Shown one piece after another: positions 18,031 to 26,994 of a stretch of DNA of 64,000 nt. A program made the position numbers and the translations under genes. The stretch spans positions 1 to 64,000 of the forward strand of contig NZ_JABBNB010000023.1 in the NCBI RefSeq assembly GCF_012933505.1, written 5' to 3'. Within the stretch, counting starts at the first letter, position 1. Every line of letters starts with the position of its first letter. Below the pieces are notes generated by a model, which saw only the letters and a list, made by a program, of their open reading frames with translations, searched no databases and was not told the DNA's origin. This DNA comes from Gordonia asplenii (GTDB taxonomy: Bacteria > Actinomycetota > Actinomycetes > Mycobacteriales > Mycobacteriaceae).

Positions 18031-18654
18031 ATGCCCGATACCGAACTGCCCGATACCGAACTGCCCGACGGTGCCGTCCGCGGTGACGACGGCCTGATCC
18101 GTGCCGCGTGGGGCGCGCAACCGGGCCCGCTGCGCGATTACTACGACACCGAGTGGGGCATACCCGTCGTCGGTGAGTCGGCACACTTCGAACGCCTTGC
18201 GCTGGAAGGGTTTCAGTCCGGCCTGTCCTGGGCGATCATCCTGCGCAAACGGCCCGCGTTCCGCGAGGTCTTCGCCGGATTCGACGCCGACGTCGTCGCG
18301 GCGATGACCCCCGACGACGTCGAACGACTCCTGGGTGACGCGCGAATCGTGCGTAACCGCAAGAAGATCGAGGCCGCGGTGAGCAACGCGCACGCGGTGA
18401 TCGCGCTGCGCGACGAGGGCGGCCTGGAGAAGTTCCTCTGGTCGTTCAAGCCCGACGACACGCCGCGCCCGACGACGACGGCGGACGTCCCGACCACCTC
18501 CCCGGAGTCGGTAGCCTTGTCGAAAGCTTTGCGCAAGAAGGGGTTTCGATTCGTCGGCCCGACGACGATGTACGCCTTGATGGAGGCGATCGGTATCGTC
18601 GACACCCATCTGCTGGTGTCGCACCGCCGCGGGGCGTCGGGTGTCTGGGACTAA
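18031..18654 (+). CDS. tag: DNA-3-methyladenine glycosylase I, zinc ligands substituted
   Basis: A 207-residue base-excision glycosylase that removes 3-methyladenine from DNA. Family segments are clear: YYDTEWGIPV, HFERLALEGFQSGLSWAIIL, RIVRNRKKIEAA and KKGFRFVGPTTMYALMEA. The ATG at 18031 lies 12 bases after murJ. The N-terminus carries a short duplicated PDTEL unit. The four residues that form the zinc snap in E. coli Tag (Cys4, His17, His175, Cys179) appear here as Ala, Tyr, His and Ser, so zinc binding is probably lost. It could be a divergent paralogue. The stop converges on the next gene with a 19-base gap. Confidence 0.85.
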   Translation: MPDTELPDTELPDGAVRGDDGLIRAAWGAQPGPLRDYYDTEWGIPVVGESAHFERLALEGFQSGLSWAIILRKRPAFREVFAGFDADVVAAMTPDDVERLLGDARIVRNRKKIEAAVSNAHAVIALRDEGGLEKFLWSFKPDDTPRPTTTADVPTTSPESVALSKALRKKGFRFVGPTTMYALMEAIGIVDTHLLVSHRRGASGVWD

Positions 18655-18673
18655 AGCGGTGCGGGAGTAGGGC

Positions 18674-19159
18674 TCACAGCTTCTCCCCCGCATCGGCCAC
18701 CCCGTCGCCGTCGCGATCGATGAGGACGTAGTCGAAGCGGCCGTCGCCGTCGGTGTCCAGATAGACGCGGCCCGCGCTGCGCGCATCGCCGTCGCGGCGC
18801 ACCTCGGTGGCCTTCGCGTCGACGGTGCCGTCGTCGTCGAGGTCGTAGGTGACGTCGGGTGCGTCGGCCGGTGGCGGCACTCGCGGCGCGGGCGACGTCG
18901 GCTTCTCCCACAGTCCCGACCCGCCGTCGGCGAAGAAGGCGTCGGGTACCCCGTCGTCGTCGAGATCGAGGGCGGCCACGTCGGCGACACCGTCGCCGTC
19001 GGAGTCCCACATGGCGTCGTCGACGCGGCCGTCACCGTCGAAGTCGAGGAGGACGGCGTCGGGCGTGCCGTCGTGGTCGAGGTCGGCGTCGGGCGCGGCG
19101 AACCAATGCGTGCTCGGCCCGGTGCCGGTGCCGAAGAAGTAGTCGATGACGTGGTCCAC
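18674..19159 (-). CDS. Acidic protein with Asp-rich calcium-binding repeats, function unknown
   Basis: A 161-residue, very acidic protein. It contains several DxDxDGxxD loops (for example DFDGDGRVDD, DSDGDGVAD, DLDDDGVPD, DTDGDGRFD, DRDGDGVAD) resembling EF-hand, dockerin or thrombospondin type 3 calcium loops. They are arranged in two clusters around a Pro-rich linker. No signal peptide or membrane segment is seen, so it looks cytoplasmic, which is unusual for this repeat class. The start is GTG 19159 with a poor ribosome site; it is divergent from egtE by 62 bases. I do not recognise a named family. Confidence 0.65.
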   Translation of the reverse strand: MDHVIDYFFGTGTGPSTHWFAAPDADLDHDGTPDAVLLDFDGDGRVDDAMWDSDGDGVADVAALDLDDDGVPDAFFADGGSGLWEKPTSPAPRVPPPADAPDVTYDLDDDGTVDAKATEVRRDGDARSAGRVYLDTDGDGRFDYVLIDRDGDGVADAGEKL

Positions 19160-19221
19160 CTCATATTGGACGCAGCGCAGCGGCGTCGGGTTCCATCTGA
19201 TTTCCGACTATTCTCATCACC

Positions 19222-20328
19222 ATGTTCATCAGTGAGCTCGGCGAGCGGTGGCATGCCGCGCGCATCGACCCGACGATCACCCATCTCGACTCCGCCTCGG
19301 CAGGCCGGTCGTCGAATTCCGTCATCGAGACCATCACCGAACATCTGTGGCGTGAGTCCAAACGCGGCTCGTACGTCGCGCTCGACGACGTCTACAACGA
19401 ACTGCTCGACGGCCGCAACGCGCTCGCCGCGCTGCTCGGCACCACCGGCGATCGGATCGTCTACCGGGACAGTGCGCGTGCGGCGTTGCGGTCGCTGCTG
19501 TCGGCCTGGAATCTGCCGATCGCGACGACGGTCTGGGTCGCGAAGAACGAGTTCGGCGCCAACCTGATCGAATTCGAGCGGCGCGGCTTCGCGGTGCGCA
19601 CCCTGCCCGACGCCGACGTGTACGGACGTGTCGACGTCGATGCGCTGGAAAACATGCTGCAGTTCGAGCAGCCGCAGTTCATTCACGTCTGTTACATCGG
19701 ATCGGCCAGCGGCGTGGTGCAGCCGGTGGCGAAGATCGTCGACGTCGCACACCACGCGGGTGTGCCCGTCGTCGTCGACATGGCCCAGGCCGTCGGCCAC
19801 GTCCCGACCGTCACCGGCGCCGACTTCGCCTATGGCACCAGCCGCAAGTGGCTGACCGGCCCGCGCGGCGTGGGATTCGTTGCGGTACAAGAGAAATCGC
19901 TGCGACCGCTCGCCCTCGCGGACCTCGAGGTCGGCACCGACGCCGGGTATATCGCCGGCCGACTGGGCTTGGGACGCGCCGTCGCCGAACTGACGACGAT
20001 CGGTGCGGCGAAGGTCTACGGCGAACTGGCCGACGTCGGGCGCGCGACCCGCGAGCGGATGCATGGCATCGGCAGCTGGGAGGTCGTCGAGCCGCTCGAC
20101 GAGGCGTCGGCGCTGGTGACCCTCGCCCCGCCGCCGGGCTGGCAGGCCGGCGACGTCGCCGCGGCTGCCGCACATCTGCGCAACACCGGAGTGCTCGTCA
20201 CCGCGGCACACGCCCAGCGTGCGCCGTTGGCGATGGAGAATTCCGTGTTGCGCTTGAGCCCGCATCTGGATGTCACGCGCGAGCAGTTGGATCGGGTGGC
20301 GAACGAATTGCGGACGATGGGGTACTGA
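19222..20328 (+). CDS. egtE: Ergothioneine-type PLP-dependent C-S lyase (EgtE-like)
   Basis: A 368-residue class-V aminotransferase-fold protein. Asp186 in VPVVVDMAQAVGH and the PLP lysine Lys209 in YGTSRKWLTGPRGVG are placed as in mycobacterial EgtE, which cleaves the sulfoxide intermediate to ergothioneine. The N-terminal SELGERWHAARIDPTITHLD is also like EgtE. The egtABCD genes are not in this window, so if the assignment is right the pathway is split. A general cysteine desulfurase-like lyase is the main alternative. It ends exactly where the convergent FAD oxidoreductase ends (20328/20329). Confidence 0.7.
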   Translation: MFISELGERWHAARIDPTITHLDSASAGRSSNSVIETITEHLWRESKRGSYVALDDVYNELLDGRNALAALLGTTGDRIVYRDSARAALRSLLSAWNLPIATTVWVAKNEFGANLIEFERRGFAVRTLPDADVYGRVDVDALENMLQFEQPQFIHVCYIGSASGVVQPVAKIVDVAHHAGVPVVVDMAQAVGHVPTVTGADFAYGTSRKWLTGPRGVGFVAVQEKSLRPLALADLEVGTDAGYIAGRLGLGRAVAELTTIGAAKVYGELADVGRATRERMHGIGSWEVVEPLDEASALVTLAPPPGWQAGDVAAAAAHLRNTGVLVTAAHAQRAPLAMENSVLRLSPHLDVTREQLDRVANELRTMGY

Positions 20329-21732
20329 TTACAGCGTGGCCAGCGCCCGGTTGGCGGCGTGGTAGCCACACATGCCGTGGGCGCCCGCGCCCGGCGGGGT
20401 AGCCGCCGAGCACAGGTACACGCCGTCGATTCCGGTGTGGTACGGATCGACCGCTACTCGTGGTCGAAATACCAACTGCCGCAAATCATTTGATCCACTC
20501 ACCACGTCACCGCCGACATAGTTGGCGTTGTAGCGAGACATTTCGGTGGTGCTGCGCACGTAGGTGGCTTCGATGGCGTCGGCGAACCCCGGCGCGAACT
20601 GCTCGATCCGCGCGATGATGGCCGCGGTCGCATCACCGGTGTAGCCGGCAGGTACGTGTGCATAGCTGTACAACGGATTGAGCCCGTCCCGCGAGCGACT
20701 CGGGTCGGCGAGATACTGCTGACCGACCAGCACGAACGGGCGCTCCGGCATCCGGCCCCGCACGACGTCGCGCTCGCTCGCCGCCATCTCGGCGAATGAC
20801 CCGCCGAGGTGAATGGTGCCGGCCCGACGGGCCGGTCGATATGTCCACGGAACCTCACCGCGCACCGCGAAATCGACCTTGAAGACGCCGGGCGCGTGCC
20901 GATAGCGGCGGTAGGCGCGCTGGACGTTCGCGGGCATCGCCGCTGCGCAGATATCGGCCGCGGCCGCCGGAACCGTATCGAGCATCACGATGTCGGAGTG
21001 GCCGAGTTCGCCGAGTGCGGTTACCCGACGCCCGGTCTCGAAACGGACGCCCCGCTCGGTCGCGCGCGCCACGATCGCGTCGCGGATGGACTGGGAACCG
21101 CCCTGCGCGACCACCCAGCCGAATCGATGCGCAGCCGTGGTCAGCGCCACTCCGATCGCACTCGACGCGAGCGAGGTGAACGGCCGGAACGCGTGCGCGG
21201 CGACTCCACCGAACAATGCCCGCCCGGCCTCGGTGTCGAACCATCGGGCCACCACCGCGGCCGGCAGACCAGACGGAACGCCGAACCGCGCGAGATGAAT
21301 CGGGTGCCGCGGCACGTGCAGCATCGGCTGCAGAAACTCCTCGGCGATGGTGTCGAACCGATCGGTCAGCGGACCGAACAGCGTCGCCCAGCGCGGGTCG
21401 CCGATCGTCGCGGCGGTGTCGGCGGGTGAGTGCAGCGCGACGGCGCCGTCGGAACCGTCGAGGGGATGCGCGAACTCGGCCGGCGCGGCCAACCAGCGAA
21501 GTCCGGCCCCGGTGAGGTCGAACCTCGCCGCGAACTCCGAGCCGAGCGCGAGCGGGTGAAAGCCGGCGCAGTCGTCGTGGATCAGACCGTCGACGGTGAG
21601 TTCGGAAGAGCGGATGCCGCCGCCGAGGGTGGCGGCGGCTTCGATCACCGTCACCTGCACGCCGGCGTCGGCGAGGGTGAGCGCGGCAGCGAGCCCGTTG
21701 GGCCCGCTGCCGACGACGACCGCTGTGGTCAC
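20329..21732 (-). CDS. FAD-dependent oxidoreductase, phytoene-dehydrogenase-like
   Basis: A 467-residue flavoprotein of the carotenoid/retinol oxidoreductase group. It has the N-terminal FAD motif VVVGSGPNGLAAALTLADAG, the GGGIRSSEL loop and the C-terminal GVYLCSAATPPGAGAHGMCG segment that closes the FAD site. GTG 21732 overlaps the DUF3556 stop by four bases (GTGA), so it is the last gene of a coupled fadD/DUF3556/FAD operon. A paralogue with the same motifs lies at 57725-59167. The substrate is unknown; the neighbours suggest a lipid or isoprenoid chain. Confidence 0.85.
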   Translation of the reverse strand: MTTAVVVGSGPNGLAAALTLADAGVQVTVIEAAATLGGGIRSSELTVDGLIHDDCAGFHPLALGSEFAARFDLTGAGLRWLAAPAEFAHPLDGSDGAVALHSPADTAATIGDPRWATLFGPLTDRFDTIAEEFLQPMLHVPRHPIHLARFGVPSGLPAAVVARWFDTEAGRALFGGVAAHAFRPFTSLASSAIGVALTTAAHRFGWVVAQGGSQSIRDAIVARATERGVRFETGRRVTALGELGHSDIVMLDTVPAAAADICAAAMPANVQRAYRRYRHAPGVFKVDFAVRGEVPWTYRPARRAGTIHLGGSFAEMAASERDVVRGRMPERPFVLVGQQYLADPSRSRDGLNPLYSYAHVPAGYTGDATAAIIARIEQFAPGFADAIEATYVRSTTEMSRYNANYVGGDVVSGSNDLRQLVFRPRVAVDPYHTGIDGVYLCSAATPPGAGAHGMCGYHAANRALATL

Positions 21733-23519
21733 TCGACGACCTCGGTGTTCGTCGCCCGCCACGTCACCTGATGCGGGATGGGTCCGTTGGGCAGCCAGGG
21801 CTGCTCGTCGATCAGATCCTTCACCTGCCAGGTGCCACGTTCGATGATGCCGAGTGCGGCGTCGATCACCTTGTACTCCTGATAGTTGCGGTGGATGGGC
21901 TGCGACTCGACCCACACTACGACCAGTTCGCCCGGAGCCAGATTCAGCCGTCGCTGGATCGCGGCGATGAGGCGCTCGTCATGCAGGTGGCCGTCGCCGA
22001 AGTTCCAGCCGACCAGCAGGTTCGCGGCGACCTCGCCCTCGCGGACCGTGTAGCGGTCGATGTCTTCACCGAGTTGCCTGCTGAGCACCGACAGCACGCC
22101 GCGCCCCTGACTGTGCATCGCCCGCCACGCGACGAACAGGGACATGGTGAGATCGGCGAGATCGTCGGTGTAGCCGAGTGCCTTGAGCTGACGGTCGTGC
22201 GACTGGACCGGGATCGGCAGTTCGTTCAGACGATCCTCGACGCCCGGAGCGAAGGCCCAGACCGCCGACGCCCAGTTGCCGGCGTACTGCCGCATCGACG
22301 GCAGGAACGACACCAGATCGGGACGAAGGTTGCCCAACACCGGGAAGAAGAACAATGCGATGACCACGACCGGCAGCATCCATGCCTGGGAGAAGTCGAA
22401 GACGCCGTAACCGTCACCGTTGGGGAAGCCGAGGAACAGGCAGATCGCGATATAGCTGAACAGCAGGTTCCACTCCAGGGGGACGGCGAGCGGGAAGGTG
22501 GAGATGATGAACAGGTGGAATCCGACGATGCCGACCAGGCAGACGACGGTCAACCACTTGTTGGTGCTGAACAGCAGTAGGAGCGGAAGAATCAATTCGA
22601 CGGTGGTACCCATCACGTGAGCCATGAATCCGGCGAGCTTGGACGGCAACAGATCGTTCGGCGCATTCCGATAGTGCGCGAGGCGCGACCACTTCGGCAT
22701 GAACGGCGCATTCGACACCATCGGCGGAATCACATTGGTGAAATGCACGCCGAATTTCGACACCGCGGCACCGACCCACACGATGACGATGATCAGTTTC
22801 CCGGCGATGATGAAATCACTGAATTCGAACAGGAACGGAAACACCGCGGAGATCACGAAGATCGGAATGTACTGTTCGCCGCGGGCCGCGAGGAAGATGA
22901 CCTTGTCGCGCAGGCCGAGGAGAGTCAGCAGAACCGCCGGAATCGCCATCAGAATCGGATTGACCAGATGCTGGTTGGTGGCATCGCCGGCGATCTGCGC
23001 CAGCGAAGAGCAGTATTCTCCGGGCAGCACCAGGGCCACCGCCAGACTGATCAGCACCGCTGCGTACAGCACCGCGTCGCCGACGGTCCGCGTATCGCCC
23101 GCGGTTCCCGGAACCTTCGATCCCCACGGTGGCAGTCGCAGCGTGCCCGGTCGCAGCCAGTAGCGCGCGCCGCCGTAGAACGGCTTGAAATGGCCGGTCA
23201 GCGGTCCCCAGGCGCCGCCGACGCCGATCACCTCGAGCAAAGCCACCCACAGCACCAGCTTCTGGTACATGATCGGCTCGTTCCACCACTTCTGCACCTC
23301 CCACGGTGCGCCGACGTCGGACGTCAGGGTGGTGATCACAATTCCGACGATCAGGGTCAATCCGAAGAGTTTCACCAGGTAGATGGTGTGCAACATCTTC
23401 GCGCTGCCGAATCCGTTCTCGGCCCAGAATCCGGTGAGCACCTTGAGGCGTTCGAAGAACGGTCGGGTGCGGAACTCCGCGGGATCGACCTCCGGCAGGG
23501 TCGGCGTTTTGAACGGCAT
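21729..23519 (-). CDS. DUF3556 multi-pass membrane protein
   Basis: A 596-residue integral membrane protein with about ten hydrophobic segments between residues 45 and 400, followed by a soluble C-terminal region of about 170 residues. The N-terminus MPFKTPTLPEVDPAEFRT and the segment around FTNVIPPMVSNAPFMPKW fit DUF3556, a family of unknown function found in mycolic-acid bacteria. ATG 23519 lies two bases after the fadD stop, with AAAGGA upstream; the stop overlaps the FAD oxidoreductase start. Being held between an acyl-activating enzyme and a flavoenzyme implies a role in modifying or moving a membrane lipid, which is inference. Confidence 0.78.
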   Translation of the reverse strand: MPFKTPTLPEVDPAEFRTRPFFERLKVLTGFWAENGFGSAKMLHTIYLVKLFGLTLIVGIVITTLTSDVGAPWEVQKWWNEPIMYQKLVLWVALLEVIGVGGAWGPLTGHFKPFYGGARYWLRPGTLRLPPWGSKVPGTAGDTRTVGDAVLYAAVLISLAVALVLPGEYCSSLAQIAGDATNQHLVNPILMAIPAVLLTLLGLRDKVIFLAARGEQYIPIFVISAVFPFLFEFSDFIIAGKLIIVIVWVGAAVSKFGVHFTNVIPPMVSNAPFMPKWSRLAHYRNAPNDLLPSKLAGFMAHVMGTTVELILPLLLLFSTNKWLTVVCLVGIVGFHLFIISTFPLAVPLEWNLLFSYIAICLFLGFPNGDGYGVFDFSQAWMLPVVVIALFFFPVLGNLRPDLVSFLPSMRQYAGNWASAVWAFAPGVEDRLNELPIPVQSHDRQLKALGYTDDLADLTMSLFVAWRAMHSQGRGVLSVLSRQLGEDIDRYTVREGEVAANLLVGWNFGDGHLHDERLIAAIQRRLNLAPGELVVVWVESQPIHRNYQEYKVIDAALGIIERGTWQVKDLIDEQPWLPNGPIPHQVTWRATNTEVVE

Positions 23520-23521
23520 GA

Positions 23522-25000
23522 TCAGGATCCTTTCTGGGTGCCGGCGAGCGTGCCGGTGAGTTCTTGTCGAGTGCGCAGGGTCGGTTTGTCGATCTTGCCG
23601 ACCGGATTCTTCGGAATGACGTCGAGAACGTGGAAGGCCACCGGAACCTTGAACTTCGCAAGGTGGTCGTAGCAGGTGGCGCGCAATTCTTCGACGTCGA
23701 TCTCGACGCCGGGATAGGGCGCGACGAAAGCCACCGGCACCTCGCCGAGTACGGCGTCGGGTGCCCCGACTACGGCGACTTCCAATACGCCGGCACAACC
23801 GGCCAGCACGTTCTCGATCTCTTTGGGATAGATGTTCTCGCCGCCCCGGATGATCATGTCTTTGATTCGGTCGACGATGCGCAGGTAACCGTCGGCGTCG
23901 AGGATGCCGATGTCACCGGTGTGCAGCCAGCCGTCGCGGACGGTGTCGGCGGTGGCCTCGGGTCGGCCCAGGTAGCCGGCCATCACGTTGCCGCCCTTGA
24001 TGACCACCTCGCCGCGTTCGCCGTGGGGCAGGATCGCGCCGTCGGGGTCGACCACCTCAACGCGCGTCCCGGGTATCGCCGGCCCGACCGTTCCGACCTT
24101 GCGCTGACCGTTCATGGGGTTGGTGGTGGCGACGCAGGTGCACTCGGTGAGTCCGTAGCCCTCCAACAGGGGGAAGCCGAGTGTCGTCTCGGCGGCGACC
24201 AGTAGCTCTTGCGACGCCGGCGCGGCGCCGCAGTAGGCGTATTTCACCGAGCTGAGGTCGGCGTCGGCGGCATGTGCCACCAGCATCGCGTAGATCGCCG
24301 GCACCCCGGAGAAGAACGTCGGGCGCCATCGCGCCACGGCGTCGACGAATCCGTCGACGGTGAACTTGGGCAGAATCGACAGCTGAGCACCCGACCGGTA
24401 GGGCATGAGGAAGCTGACGAACAGTGCGTTCGCATGGAAGAGCGGCAGGAACAGCAGGCAGTGGTCGTCGACGCCGAGTTCGTTCAGCTCGATCAACGAA
24501 CCGGTCAGCGATTCGATGTTGCGGTGCTCCAGCATGACGCCCTTGGGGCGTCCGGTGGACCCGCTGGTGTAGATGAGCATCGCGAGGTCGTCGGCGCCGG
24601 TCGTCGGTGCGGGCAGCGTGCGGGCCGGTTCGCGTCGCAGATCGGCGACGTCGATGGTTCGACGGCCGTCGAGGGAGATGCCGTCGACCACGACGACAGC
24701 GGCAGCGGCGTCGTCGAGCTGATAGCCCGCTTCGTTCGCGGTGAACGCCGGGTTGAGCGGCGTCGCGGCGGCCCGCAGCCGCCATGCCGCCACAATCGCG
24801 ATCAACAGCTCGACGCGGTTGCGCATCATGATTCCCACGACGTCGCCGGACCGCACGCCTTCCTCGGCGAACTGCTCGGCGACCGCCTCCACCCGGTCGG
24901 CGAACTGCGCGTAGGTCAACTCCTGCGCACCGTCGCGGACCCACGGTCGGGCGGCGTAGTCGTCCGGCTGGAGCCACGGGAGGTAGTCGAGTGTCGGCAT
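23522..25000 (-). CDS. Acyl-CoA synthetase / fatty acid-CoA ligase (FadD family)
   Basis: A 492-residue ANL-superfamily ligase that activates a carboxylic acid with ATP and CoA. It has the P-loop LIYTSGSTGRPKGVMLEH, the motif GYGLTECT, WLHTGDIGILDADGYLRIVD with the hinge region, and the C-terminal catalytic Lys in IPKNPVGKIDKPTL. All key elements are present. ATG 25000 has an excellent AAGGAG seven bases upstream. It is the first gene of the fadD/DUF3556/FAD operon and is divergent from a PucR-type regulator, its likely controller. Confidence 0.92.
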   Translation of the reverse strand: MPTLDYLPWLQPDDYAARPWVRDGAQELTYAQFADRVEAVAEQFAEEGVRSGDVVGIMMRNRVELLIAIVAAWRLRAAATPLNPAFTANEAGYQLDDAAAAVVVVDGISLDGRRTIDVADLRREPARTLPAPTTGADDLAMLIYTSGSTGRPKGVMLEHRNIESLTGSLIELNELGVDDHCLLFLPLFHANALFVSFLMPYRSGAQLSILPKFTVDGFVDAVARWRPTFFSGVPAIYAMLVAHAADADLSSVKYAYCGAAPASQELLVAAETTLGFPLLEGYGLTECTCVATTNPMNGQRKVGTVGPAIPGTRVEVVDPDGAILPHGERGEVVIKGGNVMAGYLGRPEATADTVRDGWLHTGDIGILDADGYLRIVDRIKDMIIRGGENIYPKEIENVLAGCAGVLEVAVVGAPDAVLGEVPVAFVAPYPGVEIDVEELRATCYDHLAKFKVPVAFHVLDVIPKNPVGKIDKPTLRTRQELTGTLAGTQKGS

Positions 25001-25139
25001 TGCTTCTCCTTCGCTGTGATCTGCGTCAACGCTATTGGCGAGCATGAAGAAGATCACTGTCTCCGCGGACCAATCCTCGTCGGCCCGACGCTGCCGATAA
25101 CTGCGATACGGGTCGCCTGGCATTCGGTAGGTTGTGCTG

Positions 25140-26393
25140 ATGGAACAGTCCGACGCCGTGCGAGCCGTGCTCGCCGCAGCCGCCGGCGCGCTGGTGGAAC
25201 CCATCGACCGCATCGTCATCGAGATGACGGAGCTGCTGTTGGACGAGATCCCCGCGCTGCCCGGCGACGCCGAGATGGTCGCTTCGTTACGGTCGAGCGT
25301 GCGCAGCAACGTGCACACCGGAACGATCCTGCTCCGCGGCGACATCGGGCTCGCCGACGTCGTCATCCCCGACGGCGCGCGGGAGTACGCGCGGGCACTC
25401 GCCCAGCGCGGCGCGTCGGTGACCGCCCTGACCCGGGCCTATCGGTTGGGTCAGCAGATGTTCATCGATCGCACGATCGACGCGTTGGCCCGGCAGACGA
25501 CGCGGCCCGCGCTGCTCACCGCAGCCACCCATCTGCTGATCGAGCTGAACTTCGGCTACATCGACCGGATCAGCGAGAGTGTGATCGACGTCTATCAGGC
25601 GGAGCGCGAAGTCTGGCTGTCGCACCGGCGCACCGAGCGGGCCGCGGTTCTCGAGCGCCTGCTCGGCGCCCACGCGCCCGACCTCGCCATGGCCGAGGCG
25701 ACCATCGGCTACCGCCTACGGCGCCGACATCTCGGACTGGTCGCCTGGACCGACGAAACCAGGGCCGAGTCCTCCCGACTGGCCGAACTGGAGGCGGTGG
25801 TCGCGACGTTGGCCGACACCGCCAACGCCATCGACGAGCCACTCGTGTGGTTGCGTGACACCTCGACGTTATGGGCGTGGCTCCCGGTGCCGAGCGACAC
25901 GACGATCGCGTTCGGCCGGTTCGACGACGCCCTGGCCGAGCTCGCGGAGGGAATCCATGTGGCACTCGGTGTGCCGGCGTCCGGACCGGCGGGGTTCCGC
26001 GATTCCCATCGCGACGCGGTCCGAGCCGCGCGGGTGGCCTCGACCGGCGAGCCGAAACCGCGGCTGACCTCGTACGCCGACACCGGCGTCCGCACCGCCG
26101 CACTGCTGGCCGCCGATCTCGACGAGGCCCGCAGACTGGTCGTCAGCACCCTCGGCGACCTCGCGGTCGACGACCCGGCGACGGCGGTTCTACGCGATAC
26201 CCTTGCGGTCTACTACGAGGAGAACGGCAGTCACCTGGCGGCTGCGGCCCGCCTGCACGTCCACAAGAACACGGTGAAGTATCGGATCACCAAGGCCGCC
26301 GAATTGCGTGGCCGACCCGCCGACGTCGATCGCCTCGACGCGCAGTTGGCCTTGATCGCCACCCGATTCCTGGGGTCGGCGGTACTGCGGTAG
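25140..26393 (+). CDS. PucR/CdaR-family transcriptional regulator
   Basis: A 417-residue regulator with an N-terminal RsbR-like helical region, a central GGDEF-like segment typical of the family, and a C-terminal PucR helix-turn-helix (YYEENGSHLAAAARLHVHKN followed by TVKYRI). ATG 25140 is chosen over GTG 25134. It is divergent from fadD with a 139-base gap and is the only regulator beside that operon, so it probably activates it in response to a lipid or aromatic precursor. I see no obvious palindrome in the gap. Confidence 0.88.
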   Translation: MEQSDAVRAVLAAAAGALVEPIDRIVIEMTELLLDEIPALPGDAEMVASLRSSVRSNVHTGTILLRGDIGLADVVIPDGAREYARALAQRGASVTALTRAYRLGQQMFIDRTIDALARQTTRPALLTAATHLLIELNFGYIDRISESVIDVYQAEREVWLSHRRTERAAVLERLLGAHAPDLAMAEATIGYRLRRRHLGLVAWTDETRAESSRLAELEAVVATLADTANAIDEPLVWLRDTSTLWAWLPVPSDTTIAFGRFDDALAELAEGIHVALGVPASGPAGFRDSHRDAVRAARVASTGEPKPRLTSYADTGVRTAALLAADLDEARRLVVSTLGDLAVDDPATAVLRDTLAVYYEENGSHLAAAARLHVHKNTVKYRITKAAELRGRPADVDRLDAQLALIATRFLGSAVLR

Positions 26394-26416
26394 CGAACGC
26401 ACCGGGACAGTGCCGC

Positions 26417-26983
26417 TTACCTACCCATCGTCAGAACGTCGCTGACGAGCAATCGCGCGTACGCCTCGTCGATCGGCAGCCCGAACACCGCGTGGTGGTA
26501 GAGCGGGGCGATCACGTGGTCGAGGACTTGGCGGACCTGCGGCGTCGCTTCACCGCGCTGCTCGGCTCGATCGATCATCTCCGCGGCCTGGGTGGTCCGG
26601 ATGGCCCAGCACGGACACCCTTCGACGATGCCGTCGCGGGCGGCGACCATCGCGCGCAGGTACGACCGCCGGTGCGGCTGGGTGATGTCGGCGGCGATGA
26701 TGGCCGCCCATTCGGAGAGATCTCCGACGAGGGTCCCGGTGTCGGGGAGGGGTTCGTCGCGGGTCAGCGCGGCGACGGCGACCTCCTCGAGCAGTACGTC
26801 GATAGTGCCCCAGCGCCGATAGATACTGGTCGCGTTGACGCCCGCCGCCTCGGCGACCTGCGGGATCGTCATGGTCTCGCGGTGCCCCTCGCTCACCAGG
26901 GTGCCGACCGCTCGGTAGACGGTGTCGCGGACGCGAGCACTGCGGCCGCCGGGGCGCTTGCGTGGTGCTGTCGTCGTAGTCAT
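26417..26983 (-). CDS. TetR-family regulator of an efflux pump
   Basis: A 188-residue repressor. The helix-turn-helix is MTIPQVAEAAGVNATSIYRRW, and the C-terminal domain (HHAVFGLPIDEAYARLLV) resembles the TetR_C_16 type. It is divergent from an MFS transporter with 86 bases between starts, a classic repressor/efflux-pump pair. The intergenic region holds three imperfect direct repeats and a short palindrome, likely binding sites. The start ATG 26983 begins MTTTTAPRKR. Confidence 0.87.
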   Translation of the reverse strand: MTTTTAPRKRPGGRSARVRDTVYRAVGTLVSEGHRETMTIPQVAEAAGVNATSIYRRWGTIDVLLEEVAVAALTRDEPLPDTGTLVGDLSEWAAIIAADITQPHRRSYLRAMVAARDGIVEGCPCWAIRTTQAAEMIDRAEQRGEATPQVRQVLDHVIAPLYHHAVFGLPIDEAYARLLVSDVLTMGR

Positions 26984-26994
26984 GAGACCATTAT

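Noticed and set aside
18016..20265. A 749-codon frame antisense to tag and egtE
   Set aside because: It crosses three clearly coding genes, is Arg/His/Asp-rich and lacks domain structure, so it is a shadow frame.
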